A stretch of 64,000 bases of DNA from Chryseobacterium kimseyorum (GTDB lineage: Bacteria; Bacteroidota; Bacteroidia; Flavobacteriales; Weeksellaceae). The stretch is from positions 277,190 to 341,189 of the forward strand of contig NZ_JAPDHW010000004.1 in NCBI RefSeq assembly GCF_025971945.1, read 5' to 3'. Of this stretch, positions 35,593-44,926 are shown piece after piece (position 1 is the stretch's first letter; every line of letters starts with the position of its first letter). The notes below the pieces were generated by a model. That model had not been told where the DNA came from, did no database searches, and was given only the letters and a program-made list of their open reading frames with translations. Position numbers and translations under genes: made by a program.

Positions 35593-36477
35593 CTATTTTC
35601 CTGAAACAAGACTGTACAATTTTTTACCCGCAGTGAATAAAGCCACACCGATTAAACCGCCTGCCAGACCAAAAACTACTTGTTTCAAAGTGGCGTTCCA
35701 TTCAGGTAAAATGTGATGCAGATATTCTATCCTGTGCGCGAAAATTTCTCCTGCCACCATGATTAATGCTATTGTTCCAATCACACCTAAAGATTTGATT
35801 ACCCACGGCAACGCATCTACCAAGAACTGACCTAATTTTGACGCAAAACCTTTACCGTTACTTTTTTTGATTAGTTTGAAACCGGCATCATCCATTCTCA
35901 CAATTAATGCTACGATTCCGTACACACCAACTGTTGCTACTATCGCAACAAGGCTTGTTACAAGAATTTGGGTAATGAAAGGATGGCTTTCTTCCAGCAC
36001 AGTTCCCAGTGCGATAATTACAATTTCCAATGAAAGAATAAAATCTGTGGTCACTGCAGATTTTACTTTTGCTTTTTCGATTTCCTCGGCGGTCTGTGTA
36101 TCAGCTTCCCGCTCTTCTATAACCTCGTGCCCTTCCTTTTTCCGATGAAAAAGAAACTCAATAATTTTTTCAACACCTTCAAAAGCCAGATACATTGCTC
36201 CGACAATTAAAATATAGTTGATTGCAGGCTGATACAACCAGTTCAGTAAAAATACAATGGGTAGAATAATCAGTTTGTTTAAAAACGAACCTTTGGTAAT
36301 TGCCCACAGCACAGGAATTTCTCTTGAAGACATAAACCCTGTAGCTTTCTCGGCATTCACGGCAAGATCATCACCTAAGATTCCTGCTGTTTTTTTTGTA
36401 GCTATTTTAGTGGTTACCGCCACATCGTCCATTAAAGCTGCAACATCGTCAAGAAGTGCAAAAAAGCCTGAAGCCAT
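35593..36477 (-). CDS. DUF808 (YedI-like) membrane protein
   Basis: A 294-aa integral membrane protein. The start MASGFFALLDDVAALMDDVA and the following VATKK-TAGILGDDLAVN stretch match the DUF808/YedI family, as does SAVTTDFILSLEIVIIALGTV. Several hydrophobic helices lie at about residues 65-105, 150-200 and 230-285. The function of the family is unknown. It is a single-gene unit. Confidence 0.9.
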   Translation of the reverse strand: MASGFFALLDDVAALMDDVAVTTKIATKKTAGILGDDLAVNAEKATGFMSSREIPVLWAITKGSFLNKLIILPIVFLLNWLYQPAINYILIVGAMYLAFEGVEKIIEFLFHRKKEGHEVIEEREADTQTAEEIEKAKVKSAVTTDFILSLEIVIIALGTVLEESHPFITQILVTSLVAIVATVGVYGIVALIVRMDDAGFKLIKKSNGKGFASKLGQFLVDALPWVIKSLGVIGTIALIMVAGEIFAHRIEYLHHILPEWNATLKQVVFGLAGGLIGVALFTAGKKLYSLVSGK

Positions 36478-36634
36478 AAATTTTAATCTATTTTTAAGTT
36501 TTGTTAAAATAAAACCAAGAGCAAAAATAATGTTTTAATTTCATTCTTAATTAATTTTAAATTTTATAATTGTGAATACTTGTTCATCCGGTAAACAAAT
36601 TCTATATTTAAAATATTCTATAAACGTGGATTTA

Positions 36635-37042
36635 ATGGCGTCATTTTCAAAAGTTCCGATTGTAATAATAACAATATCTACATTACTTTTAACATGCAGG
36701 GAAAAACTTGCGGAACCTATATCATTTTTTGAAAATTATGATTTGCAGTCTGGAAGATTTAGATTGGAAGCCCGTAAAACCGATGGTCTCGCGATAGATA
36801 ATCATGAGAATTTTTATATTGATGATCCTAAGATTTTAACCAAAATGCAACAACAATGGATTTTCAGATATAAATCTGACATACAACCTTGCGGTTATGG
36901 ATATGCCGTTTACTTAAAGGAAAATAATAAAACTATAAAGCAAATATCAGTAAATTTAGATTGTGAGTATATGTCAGGTTGGATTTACTTTCCTAAAGAA
37001 TTTTTAACAGATCACAAAAATCATTTCAAAACCCTAAAGTAA
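36635..37042 (+). CDS. Putative lipoprotein, 135 aa
   Basis: A small exported protein. I chose the ATG at 36635 because it opens a signal-like segment (MASFSKVPIVIITISTLLLTC) with a Cys at about residue 21, a possible but non-ideal lipobox. The GTG at 36572 would add 21 polar residues. The rest is a soluble alpha/beta domain with two further cysteines (QPCGYGY, NLDCEY). I do not recognise the family. The following esterase gene starts 29 nt downstream on the same strand. Confidence 0.55.
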   Translation: MASFSKVPIVIITISTLLLTCREKLAEPISFFENYDLQSGRFRLEARKTDGLAIDNHENFYIDDPKILTKMQQQWIFRYKSDIQPCGYGYAVYLKENNKTIKQISVNLDCEYMSGWIYFPKEFLTDHKNHFKTLK

Positions 37043-37070
37043 AAATTCTTTTTCTCCCTATCTTTACTCT

Positions 37071-37931
37071 ATGAAAAAGCTGATTCTCAAATACCATTAC
37101 TTCGTTTTAGGATTGGCGGGTTTTGCTTTAAATTCCTGCAATTCAAAATTCAGAGTTTGGGTAGGAAATGATGCTCAAAAAGTTTACAACCTGAAATATG
37201 GTGAAGACAAACGCCAGAAGATGGATATTTTTCTTCCGGCAGACTATGCACGGGATTCACCAGTTGTCCTGATTATTCATGGCGGAGCCTGGAAATACGG
37301 TCGGAAGGAGCATATGATTAAGATTCAGAAAATGCTTTTCGACAATAATATTCCGAGTGTCAATATAAATTACCGCCTGGTAAAAAAAGGAATTACCTAC
37401 CGCGAACAATTGGAAGACATTGATCTCTCCATTCAAAAGTTCAATTCACTCTCCGAAAAATCAGAGTTGCTGCCCGATAATTATATTCTTCTGGGCGAAA
37501 GTGCCGGGGGACATCTGGCTCTGCTTTACGGCTACAAAAATCCTCAGAGAATCAAAAAAATAATTTCACTGAGCGGACCAACCGACTTTCATTCTGAAGA
37601 ATATCTGAAATCTTTTTACTCAAAATATACTTCAGGAACGGTACAGAAAATGGTGGGCATCAAATTTGACCGGAAAAATCTGTCTGAAGAATTCCAGAAG
37701 GCAAGTCCGGTTGCCCATATTACAAACGTTCCCACGCTCATATTTCAGGGAAACAAAGATTTTTTAGTAAACCAGAAACAGGGCTTAGCTTTAGATTCTG
37801 CACTGACGGCCATGAATGTTCCACATAAATTAATTTTTATGGAAAATACAGGTCATGCACCCAGATTTTTCAGTAAAACAAAAAGAGACAGTATTATTTA
37901 TCCTAATATTCTGGAATGGATAAAAAAATAA
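37071..37931 (+). CDS. Alpha/beta hydrolase, lipoprotein esterase
   Basis: A 286-aa hydrolase of the carboxylesterase/BD-FAE-like family. The N-terminus has a signal with lipobox-like LNSC, so it is likely outer- or inner-membrane anchored. The oxyanion motif is IIHGGAW, the nucleophile elbow LGESAGGHLALLYG (Ser in GESAG), the acid is probably the Asp of GNKDFLV, and the base His is in ENTGHAPRF. It probably cleaves small acyl esters. The natural substrate is unknown. Confidence 0.87.
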   Translation: MKKLILKYHYFVLGLAGFALNSCNSKFRVWVGNDAQKVYNLKYGEDKRQKMDIFLPADYARDSPVVLIIHGGAWKYGRKEHMIKIQKMLFDNNIPSVNINYRLVKKGITYREQLEDIDLSIQKFNSLSEKSELLPDNYILLGESAGGHLALLYGYKNPQRIKKIISLSGPTDFHSEEYLKSFYSKYTSGTVQKMVGIKFDRKNLSEEFQKASPVAHITNVPTLIFQGNKDFLVNQKQGLALDSALTAMNVPHKLIFMENTGHAPRFFSKTKRDSIIYPNILEWIKK

Positions 37932-37950
37932 CCCGCTTAAAAAGCAGGTT
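37921..37950 (-). terminator. Terminator of dedA overlapping the esterase stop
   Basis: The stem AACCCGCTT / AAGCAGGTT (one mismatch) precedes, on the minus strand, a TTATTTTTTTA tract at 37921-37931. The tract is also the end of the plus-strand esterase gene, so the DedA terminator is embedded in its neighbour's stop region. Confidence 0.6.
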
Positions 37951-37970
37951 ATTCAATGTATAATAAATGA

Positions 37971-38687
37971 TTATTTTTCTTTATCAATAAGATCTTCCAA
38001 AGTTTCATCTTCTAATTTCGGATTCTCTTTGGGCGCTCCCAGCATAAATTTAAGAATAACAGGAAGCGTTGTAATCAATACAATGACGATAATGATGTAT
38101 TCTAATTTTTCCTTCAGGTTTATACCTAATTGTATCAAAAACAGTTCATTAAGGTAATGTCCCGCAAAGATTAGAATAAAAGACCATAAGATACCACCAA
38201 TGATGTTGTCTCTAAGGAAGTCTCTTTTATCCATCTTTACAATCCCGGCAATGATAGGAGTGAAAGTTCTTACCACAGGTAAAAATCTTGCCATGATAAT
38301 CGCCAAAGCACCATTCTTTTCGAAAAAGTCATGAGCCTGAAACAGATATTTCTTTTTAAATAAGAATGTATCTTTCTTTTTGTACAAAGCAGGTCCTGTT
38401 TTGTTTCCAAACCAATACCCTACCTGATTACCAATGATCGCAGCCAATGATACTGCAGTAGCCAGAATCGTAGTATCTAAAAGATCACTACCCGTAGATC
38501 CGAAAGTTTCTTTGATGATATCTACTGCGTAAATACCTGATACAAATAACAGTGAATCTCCCGGAAGGAAAAACCCAACAAACAACCCGGTTTCGGCAAA
38601 AATGATAAACAAAATAAGCCAAAACCCTCCCATTTTGATATAAAATTCGGGGTTTAATAAATCTTTCCAGCTATTGAAATCTTCCAT
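37971..38687 (-). CDS. DedA-family membrane protein
   Basis: A 238-aa multi-pass protein of the DedA (SNARE-associated/VTT) family, implicated in lipid carrier recycling and membrane homeostasis. Diagnostic segments are FAETGLFVGFFLPGDSLLFVSG near the N-terminus, GNQVGYWFGNKTGP, and the re-entrant FLPVVRTFTPIIAGIVKM. The final helix (IIIVIVLITTLPVILKF) precedes an acidic tail. The exact substrate is not predictable. Confidence 0.92.
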   Translation of the reverse strand: MEDFNSWKDLLNPEFYIKMGGFWLILFIIFAETGLFVGFFLPGDSLLFVSGIYAVDIIKETFGSTGSDLLDTTILATAVSLAAIIGNQVGYWFGNKTGPALYKKKDTFLFKKKYLFQAHDFFEKNGALAIIMARFLPVVRTFTPIIAGIVKMDKRDFLRDNIIGGILWSFILIFAGHYLNELFLIQLGINLKEKLEYIIIVIVLITTLPVILKFMLGAPKENPKLEDETLEDLIDKEK

Positions 38688-38774
38688 AAGTAATGATGAT
38701 GAACAAAAATAAGCTTAATAAAATTATGCTGAAAATATATTAGCATATTTTAACAGAAATGTGAACATGATATA

Positions 38775-39887
38775 TTATAGGTCGAGATCGTCATCAGAAA
38801 CTGCCGTTCCGTCTGCCATCAGAAATGCTTTTAGAAAAGGCGTAAGGTTTCCGTTCATTACAGCATCTACGTCTGAAGTTTCATGACCCGACCGCACATC
38901 TTTGATTAGTTTATAAGGGTGCATTACGTAATTCCTTATCTGGCTTCCCCACTCGATTTTCATCTTGCCTGCTTCAATTTCTGTTCGCGCTTTTAAGCGT
39001 TCTTCCAATTCCATTTCGTATAATCTGGATCTTAAAAGCTGCATCGCTTTTTCTTTGTTCTGAAGCTGAGAACGCGATTCTGAGTTTTCAATAATAATTC
39101 CTGTCGGTGCGTGACGCAGACGAACTGCCGTTTCTACCTTGTTCACGTTCTGTCCACCCGCCCCGGAACTCCGCATCGTTTCAAATGAGATATCCGCCGG
39201 ATTAATGTTAATTTCAATCGTATCATCCACCAGCGGATAAACGTAAACTGAAACGAAACTGGTGTGACGCTTTGCATTAGAATCAAAAGGAGAAATTCTT
39301 ACCAGTCTGTGAACGCCATTTTCACCTTTCAAATAACCGAAAGCATATTCACCGTCAATTTCCAGGGTCACTGTCTTCACACCGGCAACTTCACCTTCCT
39401 GATAGTTAAGTTCTTTGATTTTATAATTCTGCTTTTCGGCCCACATCGTGTACATTCTCATCAGCATTGCTGCCCAATCGCAGCTCTCAGTTCCTCCTGC
39501 TCCTGCTGTGATCTGAATAACTGCAGAAAGTTCGTCACCTTCGTTAGAAAGCATATTTTTAAATTCGATGTTTTCAATTTTCTCCATCAAAAGCGGAAAG
39601 CTTTCATCGAGTTCCTTCTCAGAATCGGGATCTTCTTTGGCAAATTCCAATAAAACCTGCAGATCTTCAAACTGAGTATTAATTTCTTCATAATCCTCAA
39701 CCCACTTTTTCTTTGAACGGAGTTGCTTAAGGAAAACCTCAGCTGTTTTAGGATTGTCCCAAAATTCCGGCGCCGCGGTTTTTTCATCATCATTGGAGAT
39801 TTCTATCTTCTTTTTATCGATTTGAAGATATTTATGAAGGTCTTCAATTCTTGACTGAATTTCTTTTATCTGGTCGTTGTTGATCAC
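38775..39887 (-). CDS. prfB: Peptide chain release factor 2, no frameshift
   Basis: A 370-aa release factor that terminates translation at UGA and UAA. It shows the RF2 discriminator tripeptide SPF (in [14 protein letters not shown]) and the catalytic GGQ ([11 protein letters not shown]). In most bacteria prfB needs a +1 frameshift at a CUU UGA site near codon 25. Here the same position reads CTT CAA ATC GAT (Leu-Gln-Ile-Asp) and the gene is one uninterrupted frame. The usual RF2 autoregulation is therefore absent. Confidence 0.96.
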   Translation of the reverse strand: MINNDQIKEIQSRIEDLHKYLQIDKKKIEISNDDEKTAAPEFWDNPKTAEVFLKQLRSKKKWVEDYEEINTQFEDLQVLLEFAKEDPDSEKELDESFPLLMEKIENIEFKNMLSNEGDELSAVIQITAGAGGTESCDWAAMLMRMYTMWAEKQNYKIKELNYQEGEVAGVKTVTLEIDGEYAFGYLKGENGVHRLVRISPFDSNAKRHTSFVSVYVYPLVDDTIEININPADISFETMRSSGAGGQNVNKVETAVRLRHAPTGIIIENSESRSQLQNKEKAMQLLRSRLYEMELEERLKARTEIEAGKMKIEWGSQIRNYVMHPYKLIKDVRSGHETSDVDAVMNGNLTPFLKAFLMADGTAVSDDDLDL

Positions 39888-39969
39888 GAATATTTCTTTT
39901 TTGCAAAAATAAGATTTAAAGTTGAGAGTTTATAATTTCTAAAATTGAAGGCTGAAACAAATTCATGTT

Positions 39970-40098
39970 TTAATCGAAATGAGAAATGATTTTCTGAACC
40001 GATTTGATAGAATCATTTTCGGAAATTACCAAAGAATGCTCAACAGTGGTCATTCGATGCCTCAAGAATAAATCTCCCAAACTCTACAACCCTCAAAC
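39970..40098 (-). pseudogene. Possible in-frame remnant 3' of AAA gene
   Basis: Directly after the AAA gene stop, the same minus-strand frame has two further early stops (TGA, TAG) and then runs open through SLGDLFLRHRMTTVEHSLVI and a short coil to a TAA at 39970-39972. This may be the decayed C-terminus of a once longer protein, or a 27-aa ORF from the ATG at 40053, or chance. Confidence 0.2.
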
Positions 40099-41448
40099 TC
40101 AAATCTCACCTTCTCCATTATGCTGAAAGCCAATCTCTCTTCTCGGCACTTCAACAGCCTTGTAAGATTCCAGTTCTGTCTTCAAAGAATGAATACGCAT
40201 CTGGAAATCGTCTAAATTATTAATGATCACATCATTTAAAAACTGAGCAATTTGATTCAGATATTCTTCCGTTAATTTTGTGCCGGCATCACGCAGAGCT
40301 CCCTTCAGCAGTGTTTCATCAATGATAAGCTTTTCATTTTTTGTTTTCTGATAAAGGTTTTTAATCCGTTTTTTCAGACTTTGGGTAAAGTCGATCAGCA
40401 TGGTGTTGCTGAATACCTTCATTTTCGAAGCAATGCTGTTCCAGAAAGGAATTTTATCGGCTTTATTGTTTTTAAGAATTTTGAAAAGCAGAGAATCTTT
40501 ATCTAAATTTTTGGTCATTGAGTACAAAATAATCTCCGATCTTTCCGCAGCATTAGGCGGAAAAACAGGAATGGCTACATCAAATCTTCCCGGCGCCAGA
40601 ATTTCTTCATCGATGTCAGCTACTGTATTTGCAGAACCAACCATCAGAATATCTTCGTTATCAAATTTTGAAATATGATGAAGGATTACTTCCTGAGATT
40701 CCAGATTGCAGGAAGCGACGTCTGTTTCGGCTTTTCTTGCCATCATAATTTCGTCAAAATCTTCCAGAAAAAGCAACACTTTGTCTTCTTTCATCATTTT
40801 TAAAAGAAAATCATTAAAATTGGTTTGTGTACCATCTACAAATGAAGTTCCCAGATAATGTTTTTTAACTTCTTTAAACTGATAATTAATGATTTCAGCA
40901 ATTTTGTTAGCCCAGAAAATCTTGCCACTTCCGGGAGGTCCATATAAAATAATCCCTACAGGCTTGTTAATTCCCCAGTCTTTAATCTGTTGCGGATTTA
41001 AAAAGGGTTCCAAAACACCTGAGATATGAAAAAATAGATCTCTGTAACCAATAAAATCTCTTTGCTGGAGTTTGGTTTTATTTCCAAAATAATTATAGAC
41101 GAATTTGTAATTGCCACCTAATTTATTATCAATTCCATAGCTTGAAACCGATGAGCGGAAAAATCCGTTATCATATATATTAGTTTGATTACCCTGAATC
41201 GCTTTCTCAATCTTTTCTTTCGGCTGATTAATGGTTTTTGCGATTTGATCCACCGTTTTATTTTCATCTAAATCCTCCTCATACTGCTTTAAAAAATCTA
41301 CATTTTCACGCGCAAATTTCTCAAAATCTTCCTTCACTTCAAACTGAGTCGAGATACAGTCGATTAAATCAAGATCAAAATCCTGAATAAACTGTTTAAT
41401 AGCCTCTGCAGAAACGTTTAGTTCCTTTGCAAGTTCGATTAACTTCAT
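40099..41448 (-). CDS. AAA-family ATPase with altered Walker motifs
   Basis: A 449-aa protein. The first 55 residues (MKLIELAKELNVSAEAIKQF) resemble the helical IF2-N module, and a coiled segment follows to about 90. The AAA core has Walker A GPPGSGKI at 170-177, where the usual Thr/Ser after Lys is Ile. Walker B reads VLLFLED at 224-230, with E and D in swapped order. Sensor 1 Asn is in GSANT (about 274) and the Arg-finger region is APGRFD (about 288). A C-terminal helical lid is present. Nucleotide binding is plausible, while hydrolysis may be slow or altered. Partner unknown; a chaperone-like role is only inference. Confidence 0.8.
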   Translation of the reverse strand: MKLIELAKELNVSAEAIKQFIQDFDLDLIDCISTQFEVKEDFEKFARENVDFLKQYEEDLDENKTVDQIAKTINQPKEKIEKAIQGNQTNIYDNGFFRSSVSSYGIDNKLGGNYKFVYNYFGNKTKLQQRDFIGYRDLFFHISGVLEPFLNPQQIKDWGINKPVGIILYGPPGSGKIFWANKIAEIINYQFKEVKKHYLGTSFVDGTQTNFNDFLLKMMKEDKVLLFLEDFDEIMMARKAETDVASCNLESQEVILHHISKFDNEDILMVGSANTVADIDEEILAPGRFDVAIPVFPPNAAERSEIILYSMTKNLDKDSLLFKILKNNKADKIPFWNSIASKMKVFSNTMLIDFTQSLKKRIKNLYQKTKNEKLIIDETLLKGALRDAGTKLTEEYLNQIAQFLNDVIINNLDDFQMRIHSLKTELESYKAVEVPRREIGFQHNGEGEI

Positions 41449-41535
41449 AAAATCATCTTTGAATCAAATTTAATGAAAATTTTGAGAAGATGAATGGCGG
41501 AGATTGTGACGGATCATCGATGATAATTGATAGAT

Positions 41536-41598
<63 letters not shown>

Positions 41599-41611
41599 GT
41601 TTATCAAAATA

Positions 41612-41709
<98 letters not shown>

Positions 41710-41777
41710 AACATTTTAAAAATACTTTGTAACATTTCACGAAAAAGAGAAACCTATTGCCTATACAATCAAATTAC

Positions 41778-42677
41778 ATGGAAAAAGTTTTATCGGTCAA
41801 AAATCTGACTAAGAAATTCAAGAGAGTTGTTGTCAACAACATCTCCTTTGATGTGGAAAGAGGAAATGTGTACGGACTTCTCGGTCCGAACGGAAGCGGA
41901 AAATCTACAACTTTCGGAATGCTGCTTTCAACAATTAATCCCACAAGCGGCGACTGGTTCTGGTTTGGAAAAAAAGGTACCGATTCTGAAACACTGAAAA
42001 AAATAGGGGCCATCATTGAGCAACCCAACTTTTATCCATATTTAAGCGCGGAAACCAATTTGAAAATTGTTGCCGAAATCAAAGGAACACCCTACTCCAG
42101 AATTAATGAAGTTTTGCAGACTGTCGGACTTTTAGAAAGAAAAAAAGACAATTTTAAAACTTTTTCTTTGGGAATGAAACAGCGTCTTGCAATTGCATCA
42201 TCGCTTTTGAATAATCCTGAAGTTTTGATTTTAGACGAGCCGACAAACGGTTTAGACCCTGAAGGCATTATTCAGATCAGAGAAATCATCGGAACGATCG
42301 CAAAACAGGGAATCACAATCATCATTGCAAGTCATCTTTTGGATGAGATTGAAAAAATCTGCAGCCACGTGATTGTTTTGAAAGAAGGAAACGCCATTTA
42401 CTCAGGAAGTGTAGACGGAATGACGACCAATACCGGATTTTTCGAATTGAAAGCAGACAACAACGCCACATTATTGACCGCTTTGGAAGAACTGCAGTGG
42501 TTTACATCAGTGAAAATGGATGGTGAATTGATTAAAGCGCAGATTCGCGATGATGCTTCGATTTCCGCATCCGGATTAAATCAAAAATTGGCTGAGAAAG
42601 GTATTTTCCTGTCACATTTGGCGAAGAAAAAACAATCTCTAGAAACTCAATTCCTTGAACTTGTAAAAAACAAATAA
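41778..42677 (+). CDS. ABC transporter ATP-binding protein
   Basis: A 299-aa ATPase of a BcrA/CcmA-type ABC exporter. Walker A is GPNGSGKST, the signature is TFSLGMKQRLAIA, Walker B is VLILDEPTNGLDP, and the H-loop is in IIIASHLLDEIEK. The C-terminal 70 residues are an accessory domain. I chose the Met at 41778 (MEKVLSVKNLTK); the longer reading starts beside the heptamer array. The permease gene follows after 2 nt. Together they would export or import an unknown substrate, often a peptide or lipid in this subfamily. Confidence 0.93.
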   Translation: MEKVLSVKNLTKKFKRVVVNNISFDVERGNVYGLLGPNGSGKSTTFGMLLSTINPTSGDWFWFGKKGTDSETLKKIGAIIEQPNFYPYLSAETNLKIVAEIKGTPYSRINEVLQTVGLLERKKDNFKTFSLGMKQRLAIASSLLNNPEVLILDEPTNGLDPEGIIQIREIIGTIAKQGITIIIASHLLDEIEKICSHVIVLKEGNAIYSGSVDGMTTNTGFFELKADNNATLLTALEELQWFTSVKMDGELIKAQIRDDASISASGLNQKLAEKGIFLSHLAKKKQSLETQFLELVKNK

Positions 42678-42679
42678 TC

Positions 42680-43525
42680 ATGATGAAACTATTAAAACTA
42701 GAATATTATAAAAACCTGAATTACAGACCGTTTAAGGTTTTCACCATTTTATATTTTGCGATTCTGATTGCTCTGCTTTTTATCGGTTTAGCAGATCTTA
42801 AACTTTTTGGAAATCCAATTAATCTTAAAGAGCAGGGAATGTACGATTTTCCGGGTATTTGGAATTTCACCACATGGACGGTTGCCTTACTGAAGATTTT
42901 CCTGGGACTGATCATTGTTTTTTCAATCTCTCAGGAATTCAGCAACAGAATGTTTAAACAAAACACTATCGACGGACTGAGCAGAGAAGAATTTATTGGT
43001 TCAAAACTTATTACCATTACTCTTTTCACTGTAATTTCTACACTCATTGTTTTTGGAATTACTTTGTTTTTAGGGAAGAGTTATTCTACAGTGCAGGATT
43101 CTGAAATGGTTTTTAAAGAAATATTTTTCATTGGAAATTATTTTGTGAAATTATTTGCTTTCTTCTGTTTCCTGATGTTTTTATCAATTTTATTAAGAAA
43201 ATCAGTTTTTGTATTCCTTGCATTTTTTGTAATCTGGGTCGGAGAATCAATTCTTGGTGGGATCGAAGCATATTCAAGGCTTACCGGAATGCAGGGTGCT
43301 CAAAGAAATGAAGTTCTTCAGAACGAATTTTTCTTCAGCAGACTTTTTCCTTTGGAAAGTATGTCGAGCCTGATCCCAAACCCGATGTTGCGACTGAATA
43401 TGGCAAAAATGATGGGCCTGAAATATGAATTCACCTACCCTACCGAAAGCTTAATCGCGTGTCTGGTTTGGTGTGCTATCTTCATCATCGGTTCTTACTG
43501 GATTTTAAAAAGAAGAGACTGGTAA
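42680..43525 (+). CDS. ABC transporter permease
   Basis: A 281-aa integral membrane protein, the partner of the ATPase 2 nt upstream. Six hydrophobic helices can be seen, among them FTILYFAILIALLFIGLADL, LLKIFLGLIIVFSISQEF and the final LVWCAIFIIGSYWIL. The N-terminus (MMKLLKLEYYKNLNYRPF) is of the ABC-2 permease type. No specificity can be deduced. Confidence 0.9.
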   Translation: MMKLLKLEYYKNLNYRPFKVFTILYFAILIALLFIGLADLKLFGNPINLKEQGMYDFPGIWNFTTWTVALLKIFLGLIIVFSISQEFSNRMFKQNTIDGLSREEFIGSKLITITLFTVISTLIVFGITLFLGKSYSTVQDSEMVFKEIFFIGNYFVKLFAFFCFLMFLSILLRKSVFVFLAFFVIWVGESILGGIEAYSRLTGMQGAQRNEVLQNEFFFSRLFPLESMSSLIPNPMLRLNMAKMMGLKYEFTYPTESLIACLVWCAIFIIGSYWILKRRDW

Positions 43526-43559
43526 TTTTTCAATTATCAGGTATAAATTATTCTAATAC

Positions 43560-43592
43560 AAAAGTGATTCATAATTGAGTCACTTTTTTTAT
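43560..43592 (+). terminator. Terminator of ABC operon
   Basis: The stem AAAAGTGA / TCACTTTT with an imperfect extension and T-run lies 35 nt past the permease stop. Confidence 0.75.
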
Positions 43593-43606
43593 TTAAATTT
43601 AAACCA

Positions 43607-44245
43607 ATGATTTCAGGAAAGAAAATATACTATGTTCCGGGGTTGATAAGTGCATTATTGATTCCTGTTTTGTTTTGGTATTTTGGAAACCAACGAACTC
43701 ATTCACCATTTACAATAATCGAATTAGGTATTCCTGCAAAAGTTACAGAAGAAAATTTCGCAAATAACACTTTTGAACGATTTAGAAATTGGAATTACAA
43801 AAAAATTGTAGTAAAACCCAATACTGCCATTCACAATCAGCTTTATTATAGATCAGAATTAAAAAAACTTCAGCAACAAAATATAAAGGAAACAGGTATT
43901 GAATTTGTGATTGAAGATAAAAATACCTGTCAGGATTTCATTGCTTTAATCGATGCGATGACTTTAGCAAAGCAAGAAACTTACGGAGTTGATATGGAAA
44001 AAACGGGTCATTTTTTCGCAGTTCATATTTTTAAAGATTCAAATGAAATTAAACGTGGTGATGATACTTATTATGGAAATGACTTTAATTTTTTTACTTA
44101 TAAAGAAAGCGATTACTATAAAGGCTACACAAAATTCAGATATCAACTGAGCCAACTTCCAAAAGAAGCCTTTTACCTACTCTTCAGCTTCTTAATCTTC
44201 TTAAACATCTCCATATTCAGCATCAAAGAAAGATTTTCGAACTAA
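43607..44245 (+). CDS. Two-helix membrane protein, ExbD-like domain
   Basis: A 212-aa protein with an N-terminal helix (VPGLISALLIPVLFWYF), a periplasmic domain and a C-terminal helix (AFYLLFSFLIFLNISIFSI). The central segment EFVIEDKNTCQDFIALIDAM has the strand-helix rhythm of ExbD/TolR C-terminal domains, but the chain is longer and has a second membrane helix. I would not call it ExbD. It follows the ABC genes, but a terminator lies between. Function unknown. Confidence 0.6.
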   Translation: MISGKKIYYVPGLISALLIPVLFWYFGNQRTHSPFTIIELGIPAKVTEENFANNTFERFRNWNYKKIVVKPNTAIHNQLYYRSELKKLQQQNIKETGIEFVIEDKNTCQDFIALIDAMTLAKQETYGVDMEKTGHFFAVHIFKDSNEIKRGDDTYYGNDFNFFTYKESDYYKGYTKFRYQLSQLPKEAFYLLFSFLIFLNISIFSIKERFSN

Positions 44246-44246
44246 A

Positions 44247-44274
44247 AAAAGTTGCCTTCCGACAACTTTTTCGT
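44247..44274. terminator. Bidirectional terminator
   Basis: The stem AAAAGTTG / CAACTTTT with an 8-nt loop lies between the convergent 212-aa gene and msrA. Confidence 0.75.
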
Positions 44275-44275
44275 T

Positions 44276-44926
44276 TTATTTTTTCGCCTTTGGCGGGTTT
44301 GCATTTTTAGCTTCTTCAAATAATCCCGGTTCGATGTGACAGTACCCTCCCGGATTTGCATTCAGGTAATCCTGATGGTAATCTTCCGCTCTGTAAAAAT
44401 TTTTCAAAGTTTCGACTTCTACAACAACCGGCTTAGAATAATTTTTAGCTAATTTTTCCACTTCAGCTTTTACGATTGCTTCCGTATTTTTATCTGTGAA
44501 ATAAATTCCGCTTCGGTAATTATCTCCCACATCATTTCCCTGTCTGTTCAAAGTGGTCGGATCAATTGATTTAAAATAAAGTTCAATCAGCAGTTTCAAA
44601 TCTACCTCATCAGCATCATACTTCACTTTCACCGCTTCCGTAAAACCTGTAGTGTGACTCACTACTTCTTCATACGTTGGGTTTTTAGTTTTCCCGTTGG
44701 CATAGCCTACTTCAGTTCCTACTACACCTCTCACCTGCTGAAATAAATGTTCGGTTCCCCAAAAACATCCGCCTGCAAAATACACTTCTTTTACATTTCC
44801 TGCTTCCATAATTTTTTGATTTTCTTCTTTAGTTTCTGTTGGTTTTACTTTTTTGGAATCTCCACAGCTTGCTGCAAAAACAGCGATTCCAAGAAACATT
44901 CCGAGTAATATGAATATGTTTTTCAT
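44276..44926 (-). CDS. msrA: Lipoprotein peptide-methionine (S)-S-oxide reductase
   Basis: A 216-aa MsrA that reduces methionine S-sulfoxide in oxidised proteins. I chose the Met at 44926 because it gives a lipoprotein signal peptide (MKNIFILLGMFLGIAVFAASC, lipobox AASC), placing the enzyme in the envelope. Upstream Mets at 44989 and 44950 add polar residues. The catalytic motif is GCFWGTEH. The resolving region (GNDVGDNYRSGIYF and NPGGYC) is intact. A periplasmic or surface lipid-anchored location is inferred from the signal. Confidence 0.93.
   Translation of the reverse strand: MKNIFILLGMFLGIAVFAASCGDSKKVKPTETKEENQKIMEAGNVKEVYFAGGCFWGTEHLFQQVRGVVGTEVGYANGKTKNPTYEEVVSHTTGFTEAVKVKYDADEVDLKLLIELYFKSIDPTTLNRQGNDVGDNYRSGIYFTDKNTEAIVKAEVEKLAKNYSKPVVVEVETLKNFYRAEDYHQDYLNANPGGYCHIEPGLFEEAKNANPPKAKK

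Noticed and set aside
43607..44245. Calling the two-helix protein ExbD
   Set aside because: Only a short strand-helix segment resembles ExbD. The second membrane helix and the absence of exbB/tonB nearby argue against it.
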